Shown: one piece after another, positions 4,766-6,734 of the stretch
How positions within the stretch are numbered: the stretch's first letter is position 1
Layout of the letters: each line of letters opens with the position of its first letter
Source of the DNA: Coriobacteriales bacterium
GTDB taxonomy: Bacteria; Actinomycetota; Coriobacteriia; Coriobacteriales; UBA8131
Assembly (NCBI GenBank): GCA_031272005.1
Contig: JAISUQ010000159.1
Span: forward strand, 1-6,734
Reading direction: 5' to 3'
DNA: 6,734 bases
Notes under the pieces: model-generated
The model's database searches: none
The model's input: only the letters and a program-made list of their open reading frames with translations
Told to the model about the DNA's origin: nothing
Made by a program: the position numbers and the translations under genes

Positions 4766-6670
4766 ATGGACAATCTACCAAGCATCCGAGAACAGCTCAA
4801 AGCCGTGCCCCAGCAGCCGGGCGTCTACCTCTGGAAGGGCGCCGATGGAGAGGTGCTCTACGTGGGCAAGGCCCGTCAGCTGCGCAGCCGGATGCGCCAG
4901 TACGTCACCTTGCAGGACTCCCGGGAGATGATTCCGCGTTTGATGGCCGCGGCCGCCAGCTTCGACTACCTGGTCACCGGCTCCGAACATGAATCGCTGA
5001 TTCTGGAGAAGAACCTGATCAACCAGTACCGGCCACCGTTCAACGTTGATTTCAAGGACGACAAGAGCTACCCCTTCATCGCTTTGACCATCGGTGACGT
5101 CTTCCCCTCGATCAAGTACACGCGGGAGAAACCCCAGCCGGGCACCCGCTACTTCGGCCCCTACACCGACTCCCGGGCCGCCCACCTGATGGTCGATGTC
5201 GCTCGCCGGGTGGTGCCGATCTGCCAGTCCCGCTGCGTGGAGTGGAAGCGTTTGAAGCGGCGGCTGGATGCCGGTGGCGAACCGCCCTCGGCAACTTCCA
5301 ACGGCGCAGACGCTGTCCATCCCTGCTTCGACGCCCATGTTGGCCTGGGGCCGGGCCCCTGTTCGGGCGGCTGTTCTCCGGAGCAATATGCTGAGAACGT
5401 CCGGCAGGTAAGCCACTTCCTCAATGGCAACCGCCGGGAATTCATCGCGGCGCTCGAGGAGGAGATGCAGGCCGCCGCCGCCGATCTGGACTTTGAGCGG
5501 GCGGCGCGCTGCAAGGCCCGTATCGACACCATCCGTTCCCTGGAAGACCGCCAGCATGTCCAGCTCTCGCCCAGCCTCAACGCCGACGTGCTCGGTTTTT
5601 TTCGCGAGGAGACCATCACCGGTGTCCAGCTGTTGGCTGTGCGTGAAGGCATCGTCCAGGTCAGCAACGAGTTCGTGCTGGATAAGGGCCTGGACGTGCC
5701 GGATGACGACCTTATCGACACCTTCATCCTGCGCTACTACGAGCAGGCCACCAGCATCCCGCGCTCGCTGGTGCTGGCCAGCCTGCCCGAGGATGCCCCG
5801 CTGCTGGAGCAGTGGCTGACCGAGAAGCTGGCCTCCAAACATGGCGCCCGGGTGCGGCTCGTGTCGCCACAGCGCGGCGAGCGCCACGAGCTGCTGCAGC
5901 TGGCCGAGCGCAATGCCCGCCACACCCTGTTGCGCTATAAGGTCCGCACCCGCTATGACGATGAGCGCACCAACCTGGCCCTGTTGCAGCTGGAGAGCGC
6001 CCTGGCGTTGGATAAGGCACCGCTGCGCATCGAGTGCTTCGACGTCTCCACCATTCACGGGCGGCACTCGGTGGCCTCGATGGTGGTGTTCACTGCCGGC
6101 CGGCCGGATAAGTCCCAATACCGGCGCTTCAAGATTCGCCTGGAGAGTGAGGAGGCCAACGACTTCGCGATGATGTCCGAGGTCCTCAGCCGTCGCTATG
6201 CCCCCGAGCGCATGGCTGATGAACGTTTCGGCTCCCGCCCCGACCTGCTGATCGTCGATGGCGGCAAACCCCAGCTGACCGCCGCCCTCCAGCAACTGGG
6301 CAATCTCGGTCTGGACATCCCGGTGGCCGGCCTGGCCAAGGCCGACGAGGAGCTGTTCGTGCCCTGGGACAGCACCGGACCAGTGGTGCTGCCCTCCGGC
6401 TCGGCCGGATTGTATTTGGTCAAGCAGATCCGCGACGAGGCCCACCGCTTTGCCATCACCTTCCATCGCCAGCTGCGCGACAAGGCCATGACCGCCAGCA
6501 TCCTCGACGACATCAACGGGCTGGGTCCCAAACGCAAGAAGATCCTCCTTAAAGCCTTCGGTTCTCTCAAACGCCTGCGCCAGGCTACATTGGACGATAT
6601 CGCCGCCGTCTCTGGCATCCCCAAACAGGTGGCCGAGGAGGTCTTTGCCGTATTGGCGAAGATAAACTAA
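4766..6670 (+). CDS. uvrC: Excinuclease ABC subunit C (UvrC)
   Basis: The nuclease of nucleotide excision repair, which cuts on both sides of a UvrB-bound lesion. The 634-residue protein is complete and of normal length. The GIY-YIG domain for the 3' cut is at about 15-95 (PGVYLWKG, LYVGKA). A cysteine region follows (C153, C157, C187, C199, C203). The UVR motif that contacts UvrB is at about 228-262 (EEEMQAAAADLDFERAARCK). The RNase H-like domain for the 5' cut has D426 (FDVS), D498 (IVDGGKPQL) and H560 (RDEAHRFAITFHR). A tandem helix-hairpin-helix at about 579-630 ends the protein. All catalytic residues are present. The cysteine pattern is C-x11-C-x3-C after a roughly 29-residue linker, unlike the E. 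coli C-x7-C-x3-C [4Fe-4S] arrangement. The start has no Shine-Dalgarno site but is supported by homology beginning within 15 residues. It is divergent from the rubredoxin operon, with 87 bases between them. Confidence 0.98.
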   Translation: MDNLPSIREQLKAVPQQPGVYLWKGADGEVLYVGKARQLRSRMRQYVTLQDSREMIPRLMAAAASFDYLVTGSEHESLILEKNLINQYRPPFNVDFKDDKSYPFIALTIGDVFPSIKYTREKPQPGTRYFGPYTDSRAAHLMVDVARRVVPICQSRCVEWKRLKRRLDAGGEPPSATSNGADAVHPCFDAHVGLGPGPCSGGCSPEQYAENVRQVSHFLNGNRREFIAALEEEMQAAAADLDFERAARCKARIDTIRSLEDRQHVQLSPSLNADVLGFFREETITGVQLLAVREGIVQVSNEFVLDKGLDVPDDDLIDTFILRYYEQATSIPRSLVLASLPEDAPLLEQWLTEKLASKHGARVRLVSPQRGERHELLQLAERNARHTLLRYKVRTRYDDERTNLALLQLESALALDKAPLRIECFDVSTIHGRHSVASMVVFTAGRPDKSQYRRFKIRLESEEANDFAMMSEVLSRRYAPERMADERFGSRPDLLIVDGGKPQLTAALQQLGNLGLDIPVAGLAKADEELFVPWDSTGPVVLPSGSAGLYLVKQIRDEAHRFAITFHRQLRDKAMTASILDDINGLGPKRKKILLKAFGSLKRLRQATLDDIAAVSGIPKQVAEEVFAVLAKIN

Positions 6671-6720
6671 TCGGCACCTCTAATCACAAGTTAGGACAAT
6701 ATGCCCTCTGCCGGTTGTTC

Positions 6721-6726
6721 TATACT
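6721..6726 (+). promoter_or_regulatory. Possible -10 box for a gene beyond the window
   Basis: TATACT matches the -10 consensus at five of six places and lies 51 bases after the uvrC stop. The nearest -35-like sequence (AGGACA at 6693-6698) is 22 bases away, too far for a standard promoter. No uvrC terminator hairpin is seen between 6671 and 6720. Confidence 0.25.
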
Positions 6727-6734
6727 GGTTATTT

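Noticed and set aside
4775..6466. A 563-residue open frame on the - strand opposite uvrC
   Set aside because: It is a high-GC antisense shadow: rich in Gln, Gly, Ala and His, with no domain, and uvrC on the other strand is complete with all catalytic motifs.

Overview
The window is high-GC bacterial DNA holding two nucleotide excision repair genes on the + strand, with a two-gene oxygen/NO-detoxification operon on the - strand between them. A scrap of mobile DNA lies between uvrA and that operon. The gene set (flavodiiron protein plus rubredoxin) points to an anaerobe or microaerophile. Several traits resemble, from memory, anaerobic Actinomycetota, possibly Coriobacteriia: a Cys-x2-His in the first UvrA zinc site, the long Cys-region linker and the YVTLQD motif of UvrC, and an apparently leaderless uvrC start. 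This placement is tentative because no search was run.

Layout. 1-2491 (+): uvrA lacking its N-terminus, cut by the window edge. 2492-3244: about 750 bases without an intact gene. It holds an imperfect dyad overlapping a possible promoter (2524-2573), the 5' part of a gene for a secreted protein (2666-about 2870), the 3' end of an IS3-family insertion sequence (about 2866-3064), and a compact element of nested inverted repeats that begins exactly where the IS ends (3065-3223). 3245-4456 (-): flavodiiron protein. 4523-4678 (-): a 51-residue rubredoxin. 4679-4765: short divergent promoter region with two inverted repeats. 4766-6670 (+): complete uvrC. 6671-6734: start of the next intergenic region.

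How the genes work together. UvrA finds bulky DNA lesions and loads UvrB, and UvrC then makes both incisions. Rubredoxin should pass electrons to the flavodiiron protein, which reduces O2 to water or NO to N2O in the cytoplasm. The two systems are metabolically separate, but the rubredoxin operon and uvrC share one short divergent control region, so coordinated control is possible though unproven.

No wholly new system is evident. The parts most worth a second look are the IS remnant with its adjoining foldback element, the hairpin between rubredoxin and flavodiiron protein, the shifted cysteine pattern of UvrC, and the dyads in the divergent promoter region.
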